Assembly (NCBI GenBank): GCA_039928615.1
Contig: JBDSSS010000020.1
Span: 1 to 20,859 of the forward strand
Reading direction: 5' to 3'
DNA length: 20,859 nt
Origin: JBDSSS01 sp039928615
GTDB lineage: Bacteria; Actinomycetota; Actinomycetes; Actinomycetales; Dermatophilaceae
Position numbers and translations under genes: made by a program. Below the pieces are notes generated by a model that was not told the DNA's origin, searched no databases, and saw only the letters and a list, made by a program, of their open reading frames with translations. Shown piece after piece: positions 19,964 to 20,859 of this stretch. Position 1 is the stretch's first letter. Each line of letters starts with the position of its first letter.

Positions 19964-20859
19964 GTGACACGTCTTGATCACCCCGGGGGACCACTGGCCG
20001 ACACACGACCGGACCCGGCCACCGGTCGGAGCCGGGCAGGGGACTGGGTGTCCGTGCTCGCCGTCGTCGCCGCCGCGGTCGGTCTCGTCGTCTACGCGGT
20101 CGCCGACGGGCTCTCGGTCACCAGCGCGGTCCTCGCCCTCGGGGCCATCGCCCTGACCCAGGTCCTGCCCGGAGCACTGCTGTGGCGTGCGGTCCGACCT
20201 CGCGACGGCTGGCTGCTCGAGGACCTCGGCGCCGGCTTCGCCCTCGGCTCGGCCATCGCGATCCCGACGCAGGTGGTCGCCGGGCTGCTCCAGCAGCGGT
20301 GGCTCGCCCTGACGATCCCCCTCGTCGTGGCGGCCGCGCTGGTCGCGACCCCTGTGACGAGACGTCGGATCAGGACCGCGCGCTGGAGCCCGACCCCGTG
20401 GTGGTTCGGCACCGCCCTGGGGCTGCTGTCGCTCGTCGGCATCCCGCAGCTCACGTCCTACTTCGCGACGAACCGGATCAGCTATCCCGGTCCGACCACC
20501 CCGCACAACGACACCTACCTGCACCAGGCCCTCGCGACCGAGCTGCTCAACCGCGGCCCGGTGGCCTGGCCCACCGTGCTCGGCGAGGACCTCGGCTACC
20601 ACTGGTTCACCCACGCGTGGCTCGCCCAGGTTGCCGCCAGCTCCGGCGTCGAGCTCGACCAGCTGCTGCTGCGGCTGATGCCGGCCATCATGCCGATGGC
20701 CGTGACCCTCGCGGTCGCGGTGACCGGGCTCCGGCTCGGGCGGCGACCGTGGGTGGGTGTGCTCGCTGCCGCGATCGCGATGGTCGGTGGCCGCTTCAAC
20801 TTCTTCGGCATGGCAGACCCGGCCCTGCCGATGACGCCGCTGTCCCCGACGCTCGCGCT
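19964..20859 (+). CDS. Polytopic membrane protein, GT-C glycosyltransferase-like, 3' end cut
   Basis: The open frame runs to the window end, so only about 298 residues are visible. After a short Pro/Arg-rich cytoplasmic start (to about 26) there are at least five hydrophobic helices (VSVLAVVAAAVGLVVYAVAD, SAVLALGAIALTQVLPGALL, LGAGFALGSAIAIPTQVVAG, LALTIPLVVAAALVATPV, WFGTALGLLSLVGI). A long outside loop follows with HNDTYLHQALATELLNRG and GYHWFTHAWLAQ, then more helices. The loop with an acidic residue near NDTYLHQ, followed by multiple helices, is the layout of GT-C glycosyltransferases, but I cannot name the family. It is divergent from the methyltransferase. Confidence 0.75.
   Translation, partial: MTRLDHPGGPLADTRPDPATGRSRAGDWVSVLAVVAAAVGLVVYAVADGLSVTSAVLALGAIALTQVLPGALLWRAVRPRDGWLLEDLGAGFALGSAIAIPTQVVAGLLQQRWLALTIPLVVAAALVATPVTRRRIRTARWSPTPWWFGTALGLLSLVGIPQLTSYFATNRISYPGPTTPHNDTYLHQALATELLNRGPVAWPTVLGEDLGYHWFTHAWLAQVAASSGVELDQLLLRLMPAIMPMAVTLAVAVTGLRLGRRPWVGVLAAAIAMVGGRFNFFGMADPALPMTPLSPTLA

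Overview
The window comes from a high-GC (roughly 70% by eye) actinomycete chromosome. It carries the conserved actinobacterial block tRNA-Thr, tRNA-Met, rpmG, hadA, hadB and, further along, tRNA-Trp, secE, nusG, rplK, rplA and then rplJ, rplL, all on the minus strand. The gene set is that of a Micrococcales-type organism such as an Intrasporangiaceae member; that family is an inference and not something the sequence proves. No insertion sequence, prophage, CRISPR array or integrase is visible.

Layout. (1) 1-1262: rplL (cut by the window edge) and rplJ with an L10-type mRNA leader and promoter. (2) 1300-5857: genes inserted between the two ribosomal blocks: a divergent exported DUF3152 protein with a metzincin-like zinc motif, a PcaF/PaaJ-type thiolase, an exported gamma-glutamyltransferase, and a 420-base gap with a 39-bp tandem repeat and a strong terminator hairpin. 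(3) 5858-8754: tRNA-Trp, secE, nusG, rplK, rplA, the transcription/translocation/ribosome operon, with structured spacers. (4) 9011-12725 (plus strand): an Rv3722c-type aspartate aminotransferase coupled to an acidic DUF5709 protein, an adenosine-deaminase-family enzyme and a lipoprotein. (5) 12741-15377 (minus): tRNA-Thr, tRNA-Met, rpmG, then hadA, hadB and murB. (6) 15518-20859: an AI-2E-family permease, an unknown Ala-rich coiled-coil protein, and the start of a cell-surface glycan region (GtrA flippase-like protein, family 2 glycosyltransferase, methyltransferase, polytopic GT-C-like membrane protein cut by the window end).

How the parts work together. Regions 1, 3 and 5 supply translation parts (L7/L12, L10, L1, L11, L33, three tRNAs), the elongation factor NusG and the SecE translocase subunit. 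Two of the spacers look like autoregulatory leaders. MurB (peptidoglycan precursor), HadAB (acyl dehydration) and the terminal glycan genes all serve the envelope.

Most unusual signals. The octamer CGGCATAC (or its complement GTATGCCG) occurs nine times and accounts for more than half of all CATA/TATG tetramers in the window. Inside genes it forces rare ATA and TAT codons. Two tiny overlapping reading frames precede the GtrA gene and are linked to it through ATGA and GTGA overlaps. A perfect 24-bp palindrome covers the rplJ stop codon. Several genes have a TANNNT box only 6-7 bases before the start codon, the layout of leaderless transcripts.
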